The notes under the pieces: generated by a model
Seen by the model: only the letters and a program-made list of their open reading frames with translations
The model's database searches: none
What the model was told of the DNA's origin: nothing
Translations under genes and position numbers: made by a program
Part shown: in pieces, positions 45,917 to 54,835 of the stretch
Position numbering within the stretch: position 1 is the stretch's first letter
How the letters are laid out: the number at the start of each line of letters is the position of its first letter
Assembly: GCA_963771435.1 (NCBI GenBank)
Contig: CAVYTF010000009.1
Location: 392,201-456,200, forward strand
DNA length: 64,000 nt
Direction: 5' to 3'
From: CAVYTF01 sp963771435
GTDB lineage: Bacteria; Bacteroidota; Bacteroidia; Chitinophagales; Chitinophagaceae

Positions 45917-47248
45917 ATGAACAAGATCCTATTGATCATCCAGCGCGAATACCTCAGCCGCGTCCGCAACCGTGCTTTTATCTTAACCACCATACTCACC
46001 CCCCTTTTGTTTGTAGTGTTTATTGGCGGCGCAGCTTATCTTTCTATAAAAGGCAAAGAAAACATTAGCATTGCCGTGCTCGACAGCAATAACTATTTTA
46101 AGAATACCCTAAAAAGTACCAGCGATATAACCTTCAGCTTTCCTGCAGGCGTGGATACTTCCAACTACATTGCAAAAGGGTACACTGCCATTCTTATTAT
46201 ACCAAAATTTTCAGGTGTACAGAAAACAAACTATATCATACGCTCACAAAAAAGCATTGGCAGCAGCGCCGAAGGTGATATTGAAGACAAAGTAAACAGC
46301 GCTATAGAAGACCATATGCTTCAGACAGCAGGCATCAATAAAACGGAGCTTGATTCTATACATGCCAACTCACAGTTTGCAGAACTGCAACCGCTGGTAG
46401 AGCAAGGAGGCAAAGCAAAAGAAAGCGACCAGCTAACTGCTGGTGCCATAGGTTATGGCAGCGGCATACTCATTTACATTACTATGCTTATTTATGGCAT
46501 GATGGTGATGCGCGGCGTAATGGAAGAAAAGACCAGCCGTATTGCCGAGGTCATCATCAGCAGTGTAAGGCCTTTCCAGCTTATGCTGGGCAAGATCATT
46601 GGCATAGGGGCCGTAGGTCTTACACAATTCCTTATGTGGATCGTGCTCATTATTGCATTGTCATCAACTGCGCAGGCTTTTTTGTCACACGATACAATGA
46701 TGCAGGTGCAGGCATTGCAGCAAAACCATGGCATGATGCCTGGCGGGGGAATGGTGCAGGCTAGTAATACTGCCCAAATGTTTTATAACGCGCAACACAA
46801 CCTGGGCAATGCAAATTGGCTACTTATCCTTAGCTGTTTTATTTTTTATTTTATCAGCGGGTATTTATTTTACTCCTCATTATTTGCGGCCGTAGGCAGC
46901 GTTACAGAAGATATTCAAAGCTCCCAAAGCCTTACTTTGCCTATCACAATGCCCATCATTTTTTCATTCATTATTATGATGAATGCGGTGCAGGTGCCTG
47001 ATAGCCCTATTGCAATATGGGCAAGCATTATACCCTTTACCGCGCCTACGGTAATGATGGCGCGTATCGCTTACGGCGTGCCCGGCACAGTACCTTACTG
47101 GCAACTTGCCTTAAGTATGGTTTCCTTAATATTAAGCTTTTTATTCACCACCTGGATGGCAGGCAAAATATACCGAACCGGCATCCTGCTCTACGGCAAA
47201 AAAGTTACCTGGAAAGAAATGATGAAATGGGCTTTCAGAAGGAGTTAA
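45917..47248 (+). CDS. ABC transporter permease (NatB type)
   Basis: A 443-residue ABC-2 permease. One N-terminal membrane segment (about 22-43), a large extracytosolic domain with DSNNYFKNTLKSTSDITFSF, then about five membrane segments; MRGVMEEKTSRIAEVIISSV is the family signature. With the preceding ATPase it forms a Na+ or substrate exporter of unknown specificity. The last 60 codons have a close DNA copy at 48098-48286. Confidence 0.92.
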   Translation: MNKILLIIQREYLSRVRNRAFILTTILTPLLFVVFIGGAAYLSIKGKENISIAVLDSNNYFKNTLKSTSDITFSFPAGVDTSNYIAKGYTAILIIPKFSGVQKTNYIIRSQKSIGSSAEGDIEDKVNSAIEDHMLQTAGINKTELDSIHANSQFAELQPLVEQGGKAKESDQLTAGAIGYGSGILIYITMLIYGMMVMRGVMEEKTSRIAEVIISSVRPFQLMLGKIIGIGAVGLTQFLMWIVLIIALSSTAQAFLSHDTMMQVQALQQNHGMMPGGGMVQASNTAQMFYNAQHNLGNANWLLILSCFIFYFISGYLFYSSLFAAVGSVTEDIQSSQSLTLPITMPIIFSFIIMMNAVQVPDSPIAIWASIIPFTAPTVMMARIAYGVPGTVPYWQLALSMVSLILSFLFTTWMAGKIYRTGILLYGKKVTWKEMMKWAFRRS

Positions 47249-47278
47249 TGCACCATTGGATAAAATGCGCGCCATAAA

Positions 47279-47779
47279 TCACCATAATTTATTTAAGGAC
47301 AAGCGCTCCTTTATTTTACCTATAAAAGTATTTTTTGCTATCGTATAAAAAATTAAAGGAACAGTCAAAAAGGGTATTGTAATAAATGTAGATTCATATA
47401 TTATTTTAATTGCTTGCCAAAAAGAGGGAGCGTCTTTGATATCCAGTATATTCTCAAATGCCAATGAAACCGCGCCCATTATTAAAGCGGTAATTGTTGC
47501 CCCAACTTTATTCATTTTTGAATATACCAGTATTTCTGTCCTCCCATTTGTAGAAGCGATTACTGATAAGATTGGATTAAATACCCCTGTTAAGCCTTTG
47601 CTCCACCACATTTCAAAATACCGGCCTTTAAAGAATCCGCATACTTCGTTATATTTCCTGAATAAAAATATTTGAGACAAATGGGTTTTAAAACTGTCAG
47701 GCGCTTCCACCTTGATCATATCTTTTAGTTTCTCCTGAACATTTTCTACAGAATAGGGAGATATATAATTTTCAATCAC
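47279..47779 (-). CDS. Membrane protein of unknown function, paralogue 1
   Basis: A 166-residue protein: soluble N-terminal half (FKTHLSQIFLFRKYNEVCGF) and two hydrophobic segments (about 90-110 and 125-148). A related gene lies at 48306-48818 with the same layout (FKTHLAQIF, VCG, SKMN, then membrane segments). Not recognised as a named family. It is convergent with the ABC permease. Confidence 0.65.
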   Translation of the reverse strand: MIENYISPYSVENVQEKLKDMIKVEAPDSFKTHLSQIFLFRKYNEVCGFFKGRYFEMWWSKGLTGVFNPILSVIASTNGRTEILVYSKMNKVGATITALIMGAVSLAFENILDIKDAPSFWQAIKIIYESTFITIPFLTVPLIFYTIAKNTFIGKIKERLSLNKLW

Positions 47780-47871
47780 AACAGCACTTTTAAATCAAAT
47801 ATAGCCGCATATTTTCAAATAGCATACAAATTCCATCAGCTATAGTACTGCATTGATCTAATGATCAGGAC

Positions 47872-47984
47872 ATGCTCCGCCTGTGCGGGTCGCGCTGTCC
47901 ACTCCAAGTCCTCGTCCGCCGGTGGCGTACTGCGGGCTTTCCGTTTCCATCACTCACGCAGCACCTCTCGGTTGAACCTGTTAC
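47872..47984. other. GC-rich intergenic stretch before the permease fragment
   Basis: About 110 bp (CTCCGCCTGTGCGGGTCGCG ... GCGGGCTTTCCGTTTCCATC) clearly richer in GC than its surroundings and without coding potential that I can defend. It resembles a dispersed intergenic repeat and directly borders the pseudogene fragment. Confidence 0.4.
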
Positions 47985-48286
47985 CATGCCCATCATTTTT
48001 TCTTTCCTTATCATGAGCATCGTAGTATACAGCCCCCTCCACTCCGCTTGCTGTGTGGAGCAGCATCATCCCTTTCAGTTCGCCCATCGTGATGATGGCT
48101 CGCATTGCTTACGGCGTGCCCGGCACTGTGCCTTACTGGCAACTTGCTTTAAGTATGGTTTCCTTAATATTAAGCTTTTTATTCACCACCTGGATGGCAG
48201 GCAAAATATACCGCACTGGCATCCTGCTCTACGGCAAAAAAGTTACCTGGAAAGAAATGATGAAATGGACATTCAGGAGAAGTTAG
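47985..48286 (+). pseudogene. C-terminal fragment of a second ABC permease
   Basis: Begins at MPIIFSFLIM, corresponding to about residue 344 of the permease at 45917, and runs to the end (MMKWTFRRS). A frameshift near 48050 separates two parts. The first part differs clearly from the intact gene; the last 190 bp are nearly identical, with exact blocks longer than 50 bp. It precedes a paralogue of the gene that follows the intact permease, so a permease-plus-neighbour unit was duplicated. Confidence 0.8.
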
Positions 48287-48305
48287 CGCGCACAATTGGG
48301 GTCAA

Positions 48306-48818
48306 TTAAGCTAATTTCTTTAAAGCAAGTTGTTCTTTTATTTCATCCACAAAAGCCTTTTTTACTGTGTGATAGCAATATAATGGAAAAGCCATAAAAA
48401 ATAACGCTAGAATAATTGAGTAGAATATATTTCTAACTATTTCACCAAAAGAGGTAGCCTCTCTAACCAATGGGGTATTTAATGCTGAACAAAATATTAT
48501 TCCGAAAATTAAGATAGTAATTATTGAACCGAAAGCATTCATTTTTGAACTAATAAACACTTTTGTTCTGTTGTTAGCCGTTTCAACATTAACCGAAACT
48601 ATAGGATAAAACGGCAAACCAACACCGCGCCCCTGCTCGCATAACCACATTTCTGCATAATTGCCTTGCACCGTGCCACAGACCCTATCATTGTTGCGAG
48701 AAAGGAATATTTGAGCTAAATGAGTCTTAAAAGTATTAGAAGCATGAACTTCTATCATCTTTTTTAATTTCCTCTCAATTACTTCTATTGGGAGGTCTGA
48801 TGAGTATTTTTTAGCCAC
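48306..48818 (-). CDS. Membrane protein of unknown function, paralogue 2
   Basis: A 170-residue relative of the protein at 47279: shared FKTHLAQIFLSRN, VCG, SSKMN and the two C-terminal membrane segments, with roughly a third of residues the same by eye. A shared end (IKEQLALKK against IKERLSLNK) supports common origin. Function unknown. Confidence 0.65.
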   Translation of the reverse strand: MAKKYSSDLPIEVIERKLKKMIEVHASNTFKTHLAQIFLSRNNDRVCGTVQGNYAEMWLCEQGRGVGLPFYPIVSVNVETANNRTKVFISSKMNAFGSIITILIFGIIFCSALNTPLVREATSFGEIVRNIFYSIILALFFMAFPLYCYHTVKKAFVDEIKEQLALKKLA

Positions 48819-48981
48819 AGTTTTATTTTCTTATTCAAAAGTACCTAAATCTATCTCTTGTCTGCATGTGTGGATTGGCTCACCTGCATTACTTTCAAAA
48901 TAAACAACCACAATCGAAAACCCCACAGCCAACCCTCATACCCTCATTGTATTACTTTTGCACCCAAAATATAAGAATCGC

Positions 48982-50781
48982 ATGAAGATCCTCCTCCATT
49001 ATATCAGGCCATACCGTTGGCTGGTGTTCATTTCTTTATTATTGGCAGCTATAAACCAGACTTTTTCACTTTTTGCACCGGCATTAACAGGTAACCTGCT
49101 GGATCTGTTTGTTACACATCCCCGCGTTTTTTCCGTAAAAGCACCTGAACCACGCACCTTAAATCAATATCTTTTTGGCAGCGGTGCGTATTTGGGGGCG
49201 GTCCATTTCCTGCTGCTGTTGATCGGCACTGCCATGGTAAGCCGCATAGCAAAAGCCTTCCAGGACTATACAACCAACGTAGTTATTCAAAAATTTGGCG
49301 CCAAGATATTTACAGATGGCTTGCAACACTCCATGCGCCTTCCTTATCAGGAGTTTGAAGACCAGCGCAGCGGCGAAACGCTCTCCATCCTTACCAAGGT
49401 CCGCGACGACTCAGAGAAATTCATCAGTAATTTCATCAATGTTTTCTTTGGCATTATTGTCAGTATCATCTTTGTTTCTATTTATGCCTTCAGGCTGCAT
49501 TGGGTCATTATGCCTATTTATACGGTTGGTATTATTTTAATTGCAACCGTAACAAGCCTGCTCAGCAAAAGGATAAAACTCATCCAGAAAAACATTGTAA
49601 AGGAAACAACAGGCCTTGCAGGCAGCACAACCGAAAGCCTCCGCAATATTGAGATAGTAAAAAGCCTGGGCCTCACCAACCAGGAAGTTAAAAGGCTGAA
49701 TAATAATACCTATAAAATACTGGGGCTGGAGCTCCGCAAAGTAAAAAGCATCCGCTCGCTGAGTTTTATTCAGGGAACGATGGTAAACTTTTTGCAACAA
49801 CTGATAACACTCACTTTGCTGCTGCTCATCTTCAAAGGGGCGGTTACTCCGGGGCAATACCTTTCTTTAATGTTTTATGGCTTTTTCATTTTTGGCCCCA
49901 TGCAGGAAATAGGCAACATCATCATCTCTTACCGCGAAGCCGAAGCCTCGCTCAATAACTTCCACAACGTAATGCAAAAGGCTGTAGAACCAAAACCAGA
50001 TCAGCCAAAGCACATCGGAGCTATTGAAGAACTCGAGTTCAGGAACGTCTCTTTTAAACACCAGACCGCGCAGTACAAAGCGCTTTCAGACATTTCATTT
50101 AATGTAAAGAATGGCGAAACCGTTGCATTTGTTGGCCCCAGCGGCAGCGGAAAAAGCACATTGGTGAAATTATTAGTGGGCTTATACCGTCCCCAGGAAG
50201 GCAAGATATTTTACGATGGCATCAACGGAAAAGACATTGACTTTGATGAACTCCGCAGCCAGATCGGCTTTGTAACGCAGGATACACAACTGTTTGCAGG
50301 AACCATAAAGGAAAACCTCTTGTTTGTAAACCCTTCTGCAACCGATGATGATCTGCGCACTGCTTTGCAAAAAGCAAGCTGCACCGCATTATTGCAGCGC
50401 GCTGAGAAAGGCATCGAAACAGTCATCGGCGAAGGCGGCCTCAAACTAAGCGGCGGCGAAAAACAGCGCATCGCCATTGCCCGCGCCCTTTTGCGCAAAC
50501 CACATTTATTGATATTTGACGAAGCAACCTCTTCTCTCGACTCCATCACCGAAGAAGAAATAACCTCTACCATAAAAAATATATCCCTCGAAAAAGAGCA
50601 GGTTACTGTTTTAATTGCCCACCGCCTCAGCACCATCATGCACGCAGATATGATCTATGTCTTGGAAAAAGGGCAGGTAGTAGAGACCGGCAACCATTAC
50701 GACCTGATCGCCGACAAGGGCTTGTATTACGCCATGTGGCGCCAGCAGATAGGCGAAAGAAAATACGCTGCAGCAGTGTAA
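48982..50781 (+). CDS. ABC transporter, fused permease and ATPase (MsbA-like)
   Basis: Homodimeric exporter half of about 599 residues. The N-terminal six membrane segments include YIRPYRWLVFISLLLAAINQ; the ATPase has Walker A GPSGSGKSTLVKL, signature LSGGEKQRIA, Walker B LLIFDEATSSLD and H-loop IAHRLSTI. The cargo (lipid A precursor, lipid or peptide) cannot be told. ATG 48982 is preferred over an upstream in-frame TTG. Confidence 0.93.
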   Translation: MKILLHYIRPYRWLVFISLLLAAINQTFSLFAPALTGNLLDLFVTHPRVFSVKAPEPRTLNQYLFGSGAYLGAVHFLLLLIGTAMVSRIAKAFQDYTTNVVIQKFGAKIFTDGLQHSMRLPYQEFEDQRSGETLSILTKVRDDSEKFISNFINVFFGIIVSIIFVSIYAFRLHWVIMPIYTVGIILIATVTSLLSKRIKLIQKNIVKETTGLAGSTTESLRNIEIVKSLGLTNQEVKRLNNNTYKILGLELRKVKSIRSLSFIQGTMVNFLQQLITLTLLLLIFKGAVTPGQYLSLMFYGFFIFGPMQEIGNIIISYREAEASLNNFHNVMQKAVEPKPDQPKHIGAIEELEFRNVSFKHQTAQYKALSDISFNVKNGETVAFVGPSGSGKSTLVKLLVGLYRPQEGKIFYDGINGKDIDFDELRSQIGFVTQDTQLFAGTIKENLLFVNPSATDDDLRTALQKASCTALLQRAEKGIETVIGEGGLKLSGGEKQRIAIARALLRKPHLLIFDEATSSLDSITEEEITSTIKNISLEKEQVTVLIAHRLSTIMHADMIYVLEKGQVVETGNHYDLIADKGLYYAMWRQQIGERKYAAAV

Positions 50782-50782
50782 C

Positions 50783-50933
50783 TAAAAACAATAACTGTTT
50801 TCAGCTATCATCTTATTCGCGATTCGTCGCCTTGCCTCTTTGGAGTTAAACCCATCCACTTTAGTGAACCGCTTTAATCCCAGGTGCATCATCCTCAATT
50901 CATCGCCTTCCGCAAAACTGTTCAGTGCGTCTT
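50783..50933. repeat. 151-bp direct copy of the 3' end of the acyl-CoA dehydrogenase gene
   Basis: Identical, as far as I can read, to 51068-51218 (offset 285 bp). It holds the last 50 or so codons of the dehydrogenase in the same orientation and begins 2 bp after the stop of the ABC exporter. It is a dead fragment. Confidence 0.9.
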
Positions 50934-51067
50934 AGGTCGGCGCAGGGTCTTCATTGTATAGCGTTGTGTATAGCATGAGACCCTGCGTTGATTGTTCGTC
51001 ACTCCCTGATCCGTGCAATCCTTTAATCCCCTTGATCCGTGATTCAGACATCCTTTCAGGGCTTGCT
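50934..51067. repeat. 134-bp element between the two 151-bp copies
   Basis: Contains an inverted repeat CGCAGGGTCTTCAT (50941-50954) / ATGAGACCCTGCG (50975-50987), 13 pairs with one bulge. After it comes a stretch of about 11-bp repeats (TGATCCGTGCA, ATCCTTTAATC, CCCTTGATCCG, TGATTCAGACA). No coding frame. It looks like a small dispersed intergenic element. Confidence 0.6.
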
Positions 51068-52857
51068 TAAAAACAATAACTGTTTTCAGCTATCATCTTA
51101 TTCGCGATTCGTCGCCTTGCCTCTTTGGAGTTAAACCCATCCACTTTAGTGAACCGCTTTAATCCCAGGTGCATCATCCTCAATTCATCGCCTTCCGCAA
51201 AACTGTTCAGTGCGTCTTTGCCTGCTTTATTGATACGGTCTGCGGCATCATATAAGGCTGTACGCATAATGTCTAACTGTAAAGCAGCAGCAGCTTCGCC
51301 ATCAGTATCAGCAAGCTTCATAGCCCGCAGCAGCGCGCTTTCTGAGTTAAAAGCTTCAATGGCCATGTCTGCAATATTCATAAGTATTTCCTGCTCCTTA
51401 TCAAGTGTCATCATCAACTTTTGAACAGCAGCACCCGCAACCATTAACACTGCTTTCTTAAAGTTGAGGACATATTTCTTTTCTTTTGAGAAAAAAGTTT
51501 CATCATCGCTGCTGAGGTCAGGAATACTCATAAGTTCTTTGCTCACGGCGGTTGCCGGGCCTAACAGATCCAGCTTGCCTTTCATAGCGCGTTTCAGCAT
51601 CATATCAACCGTAAGCAAGCGGTTTATTTCATTGGTACCTTCAAAAATGCGGTTGATACGCGCATCACGAAAGGCCTTTGAAACAATGTATTCATCACTG
51701 TATCCGTTACCCCCATGCACCTGCACGCCTTCATCCACCACATAGTTCAAAGCCTCACTGCCAGCCACTTTCAGCATCGCGCACTCAATGGCATATTCTT
51801 CCGCAGCGCCAAGCATAGCCTTGTCAAAGGACTGGCCTGAAGAAAGCAATTCCTGTTCTTTATCATCGATCCATTTAGCAGTACGGTACAGCGCGCTTTC
51901 AGCCACCCAAATGCGGATCGCCATTTCAGCAAGCTTATGTTTAATAGCCCCAAATTTTGAGATAGATATTTTAAACTGTTCGCGCGTCTTTGCATATTGC
52001 ACCGTTACGCTGGCAACACGTTTTGAAGCGCCCACTGTCGCGGCGCAAAGCTTTAACCTGCCTATGTTTAAGATATTGAAAGCAATAATATGGCCCTTGC
52101 CTATCTCACCCAATACATTCTCAACTGGCACTTTGCAGTCCTGGAAATAGAGCTGCACGGTCGATGAGCCTTTGATCCCCATCTTATGTTCCTCAGGCCC
52201 TTGCGTAAAGCCTTCAAAGCCGCGCTCAACAATAAATGCAGTGAACTTATCCCCGTCTATTTTTGCGAATACAGTATAAACATCTGCAAAGCCTCCGTTT
52301 GTGATCCAGCATTTCTGCCCGTTCAGCAAATAATACTTGCCATCCTCACTCAGCTTTGCGGTTGACTTTGCACCAAGCGCATCACTGCCGCTGTTGGGTT
52401 CGGTCAAGCCATAAGCGCCTTTCCATTCGCCGCTGCCTAATTTTTGTATGTACTTCTGCTTTTGTTCTTCCGTGCCGAAATATAAAATAGGCAATGTACC
52501 GATACCAGTATGTGCAGCCATGGCAACCGAAAACGAGAAGCCGCCACCCAGCCCTTCATTAACGATGGTCGCCGTTACAAAATCTTTCCCCAGTCCGCCA
52601 TATTCTTCAGGCAGGGAAGTGGCGAGCAGCCCCTGTTCGCCCGCCTTTTCCATCAGGGAAGGCATAAGGCCCGGTTCTAATTTGTCAATACGTTCAATAA
52701 CAGGCATCACTTCAGTGTCCAGGAACTGCGAACACATATCAAGCACCATCTTTTGTTCTTCATCAAGATCTTCACGGGTAAACGTGTCAAAAGCATTGCT
52801 TTCTTTCACCAGCCATTCGCCGCCACGCAGCGCCGGTGCTTGTTTTACGGTTTCCAT
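51067..52857 (-). CDS. Acyl-CoA dehydrogenase family protein
   Basis: FAD enzyme of fatty acid beta-oxidation, 596 residues: standard three domains (about 30-420) with YGLTEPNSGSDALGAKSTAK, KCWITNGGFADVYTVFAKID and GGNGYSDEYIVSKAFRDARI, plus a helical C-terminal extension of about 170 residues found in one Bacteroidota subgroup. The MarR gene lies 20 bp upstream on the same strand. The 3' end is duplicated in the adjacent intergenic region. Confidence 0.95.
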   Translation of the reverse strand: METVKQAPALRGGEWLVKESNAFDTFTREDLDEEQKMVLDMCSQFLDTEVMPVIERIDKLEPGLMPSLMEKAGEQGLLATSLPEEYGGLGKDFVTATIVNEGLGGGFSFSVAMAAHTGIGTLPILYFGTEEQKQKYIQKLGSGEWKGAYGLTEPNSGSDALGAKSTAKLSEDGKYYLLNGQKCWITNGGFADVYTVFAKIDGDKFTAFIVERGFEGFTQGPEEHKMGIKGSSTVQLYFQDCKVPVENVLGEIGKGHIIAFNILNIGRLKLCAATVGASKRVASVTVQYAKTREQFKISISKFGAIKHKLAEMAIRIWVAESALYRTAKWIDDKEQELLSSGQSFDKAMLGAAEEYAIECAMLKVAGSEALNYVVDEGVQVHGGNGYSDEYIVSKAFRDARINRIFEGTNEINRLLTVDMMLKRAMKGKLDLLGPATAVSKELMSIPDLSSDDETFFSKEKKYVLNFKKAVLMVAGAAVQKLMMTLDKEQEILMNIADMAIEAFNSESALLRAMKLADTDGEAAAALQLDIMRTALYDAADRINKAGKDALNSFAEGDELRMMHLGLKRFTKVDGFNSKEARRRIANKMIAENSYCF

Positions 52858-52877
52858 AATATAAAATTTTTATTGAT

Positions 52878-53318
52878 TTATTTTAAATTATCATACACTT
52901 TCTGCAACACATATTTCACAGTTTCTATTTCCTCTTTTGATATGCCAGTCAACGATTCCTCCATGGTTTCATTCGCAAGGTCAATTGTCTTTTGTTGCAA
53001 GTGTTTTGCAGCATCGGTTAAACAAACTAAATTTTTTCTTTTATCTTCTGTCGATTCTATTCGTTCAACGAGTTTCTGTTTCTCTAGCTTGTCTATAAGC
53101 CTCGTGATGCTTGGCTTATCCCTGAAAGTGCGCAGGCAAAGTTCCTGCTGACTAAGGCGATCTTCTTTCCAAAGGTGGTACAGTATGCTCCATTGCTCAA
53201 TAGTTATATCCAGTCCCGCACTCCTGAAATTCTTTTGTAACCTTCGCGCAACCGCTGTGCTTGCCATCCCGTTAATAACGCTGTATAATTCCCCTCTTTT
53301 AAACTGGTTTATTTGCAT
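52878..53318 (-). CDS. MarR family transcriptional regulator
   Basis: A 146-residue winged helix protein: ITIEQWSILYHLWKEDRLSQ, LIDKLEKQKLVERIESTEDK (wing). ATG 53318 (MQINQFKRGELYS) is preferred over the ORF start at 53384 because a likely operator at 53320-53337 directly precedes it. It probably controls itself and the acyl-CoA dehydrogenase 20 bp downstream, with an acyl-CoA or fatty acid as ligand (inference). Confidence 0.88.
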   Translation of the reverse strand: MQINQFKRGELYSVINGMASTAVARRLQKNFRSAGLDITIEQWSILYHLWKEDRLSQQELCLRTFRDKPSITRLIDKLEKQKLVERIESTEDKRKNLVCLTDAAKHLQQKTIDLANETMEESLTGISKEEIETVKYVLQKVYDNLK

Positions 53319-53319
53319 A

Positions 53320-53337
53320 TAGTTGTTTATGCAACTA
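53320..53337 (-). promoter_or_regulatory. Candidate MarR operator
   Basis: TAGTTGTTTATGCAACTA: perfect inverted arms TAGTTG / CAACTA around a 6-base centre, ending one base from the MarR start codon. This matches the usual placement and pattern of MarR autoregulatory sites. Confidence 0.65.
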
Positions 53338-53445
53338 ATTTCAAAAGTATATCTCTTCCCCCAATAATCAAATTTTAGGCTCATATTTTTCTAAACAACC
53401 TAAAAAAACCACAAAACTCGCCATTCACCCCTCCCCACTCACGGT

Positions 53446-53555
53446 ACTTATACTGTACTTATACTGAAGTTATACTGTAGTTATACTGAACTTATACTGA
53501 TATAACTCCATGCCACACCCGTGGTAAAGCCCTGTTAACCACCTGCTAACCCCCA
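53446..53555. repeat. 11-bp phased repeat array, homologous to that at 13.2 kb
   Basis: Five units ACTTATACTGT, ACTTATACTGA, AGTTATACTGT, AGTTATACTGA, ACTTATACTGA, then five 11-bp units TATAACTCCAT, GCCACACCCGT, GGTAAAGCCCT, GTTAACCACCT, GCTAACCCCCA. Unit by unit this parallels 13223-13332. It lies between the MarR gene and the plus-strand glycosyltransferase (start 53666). Confidence 0.85.
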
Positions 53556-53665
53556 TCACAACCCCCTTTTCATCCCTTATGACCGTGCCGGTCTGCAGCA
53601 TCCCCCTCTTTATTACCTGTTGCGGAGGTTCTTTCTATCAAGAATATTAGCTTTCTTTGTTTGCC

Positions 53666-54823
53666 ATGCAGCAACTGCCATTTATTATCAACACTATTGC
53701 TTTCCTCATATTATTTGGCGGTTACTGTGCATTGATACTGAACTATCAAAGATGGTTTTTACGCCTAAAACCCTTTATCCCCTCCGCACAAATACAGGCC
53801 TCTACTGGCTTCAGCATCATCATCCCCGCCCGAAATGAAGAAGCAAACATCGCAGGCTGTATCAACTCCATTCTAAACAATAACTACCCCACCTCCCTCT
53901 TTGAAATAATAGTAGTAGACGACTTTTCTGAAGACGGAACCGCGGAAGTAGTCACGCAGTTACAACACCGCTTCCCCAACATCCAATTAATTCAATTAAA
54001 AAACATTGTTGCCACCAAGATCAACTCATACAAAAAGAAGGCAATAGAAACAGCCATCACCTACGCAAACCATCCATGGATAATTACAACAGATGCCGAC
54101 TGTCTGGTAAAAAAGGATTGGCTTAATTTATTTGACAAATACATCCAGCAAGCAAATCCTGTTTTTGTTGCCGCGCCGGTAATGTTCACCAACAGCAACT
54201 CTTTTCTTTCCATCTTTCAATGCCTCGATTTTATAAGCCTGCAGGGTATCACAGCAGCTTCAGTTTCTGCCGGATTCTCCAGCATGTGCAATGGTGCCAA
54301 CCTTGCATACAAGAAAAAGATATTTGCAGAAGTTGGCGGGTTCAAAGGTCTTGACAATATCGCCAGCGGCGACGACATGTTGCTGATGCACAAAATAAAA
54401 ACTAAATACCCTGGCCAGATAGGCTACCTCTTTCATCCGTGGGCAATAGTAACTACCCTTCCTGCCCCCACATGGAAGGCTTTTTTTAACCAACGTATCC
54501 GCTGGGCAAGCAAGGCAATGAACTATGAGGACAGGAAGATATTTTGGGTTTTATTGCTTGTTTACCTGTTTAATTTATACATGCTTATTCTCCCCTTCTT
54601 TTCTATCGCTGATTTATTCCTTTTTAAATTCTGGCTGCTGCTTTTGGCTGGCAAAACACTGTGCGAATTGTTTTTCATGTATCCCGTTGCGGCTTTCTTT
54701 TCAATGAAAAAGCTTTTATGGTGGTTCCCTCTCATGCAGCCATTTCATATTATTTATACCGTAGTATCTGGCTTTCTGGGTAAGTTTGGAAAATATGAAT
54801 GGAAAGGAAGAACTGTGAAATGA
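53666..54823 (+). CDS. Glycosyltransferase family 2, membrane-bound
   Basis: A 385-residue transferase: one N-terminal membrane segment, then the GT-A domain with FSIIIPARNEEANIAGCINS, DDFSEDGT, DADC (metal-binding Asp) and QRIRWASKAM (Q/RxxRW-type acceptor motif), and three C-terminal membrane segments. The layout resembles ceramide glucosyltransferase or polysaccharide synthases. ATG 53666 is used rather than the in-frame TTG three codons upstream. Product unknown. Confidence 0.88.
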   Translation: MQQLPFIINTIAFLILFGGYCALILNYQRWFLRLKPFIPSAQIQASTGFSIIIPARNEEANIAGCINSILNNNYPTSLFEIIVVDDFSEDGTAEVVTQLQHRFPNIQLIQLKNIVATKINSYKKKAIETAITYANHPWIITTDADCLVKKDWLNLFDKYIQQANPVFVAAPVMFTNSNSFLSIFQCLDFISLQGITAASVSAGFSSMCNGANLAYKKKIFAEVGGFKGLDNIASGDDMLLMHKIKTKYPGQIGYLFHPWAIVTTLPAPTWKAFFNQRIRWASKAMNYEDRKIFWVLLLVYLFNLYMLILPFFSIADLFLFKFWLLLLAGKTLCELFFMYPVAAFFSMKKLLWWFPLMQPFHIIYTVVSGFLGKFGKYEWKGRTVK

Positions 54824-54835
54824 TTCTATAACTCA

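Noticed and set aside
47872..48309. 145-codon frame ending in the permease copy
   Set aside because: It reads the permease fragment in the wrong frame after a GC-rich stretch; no domain is formed.
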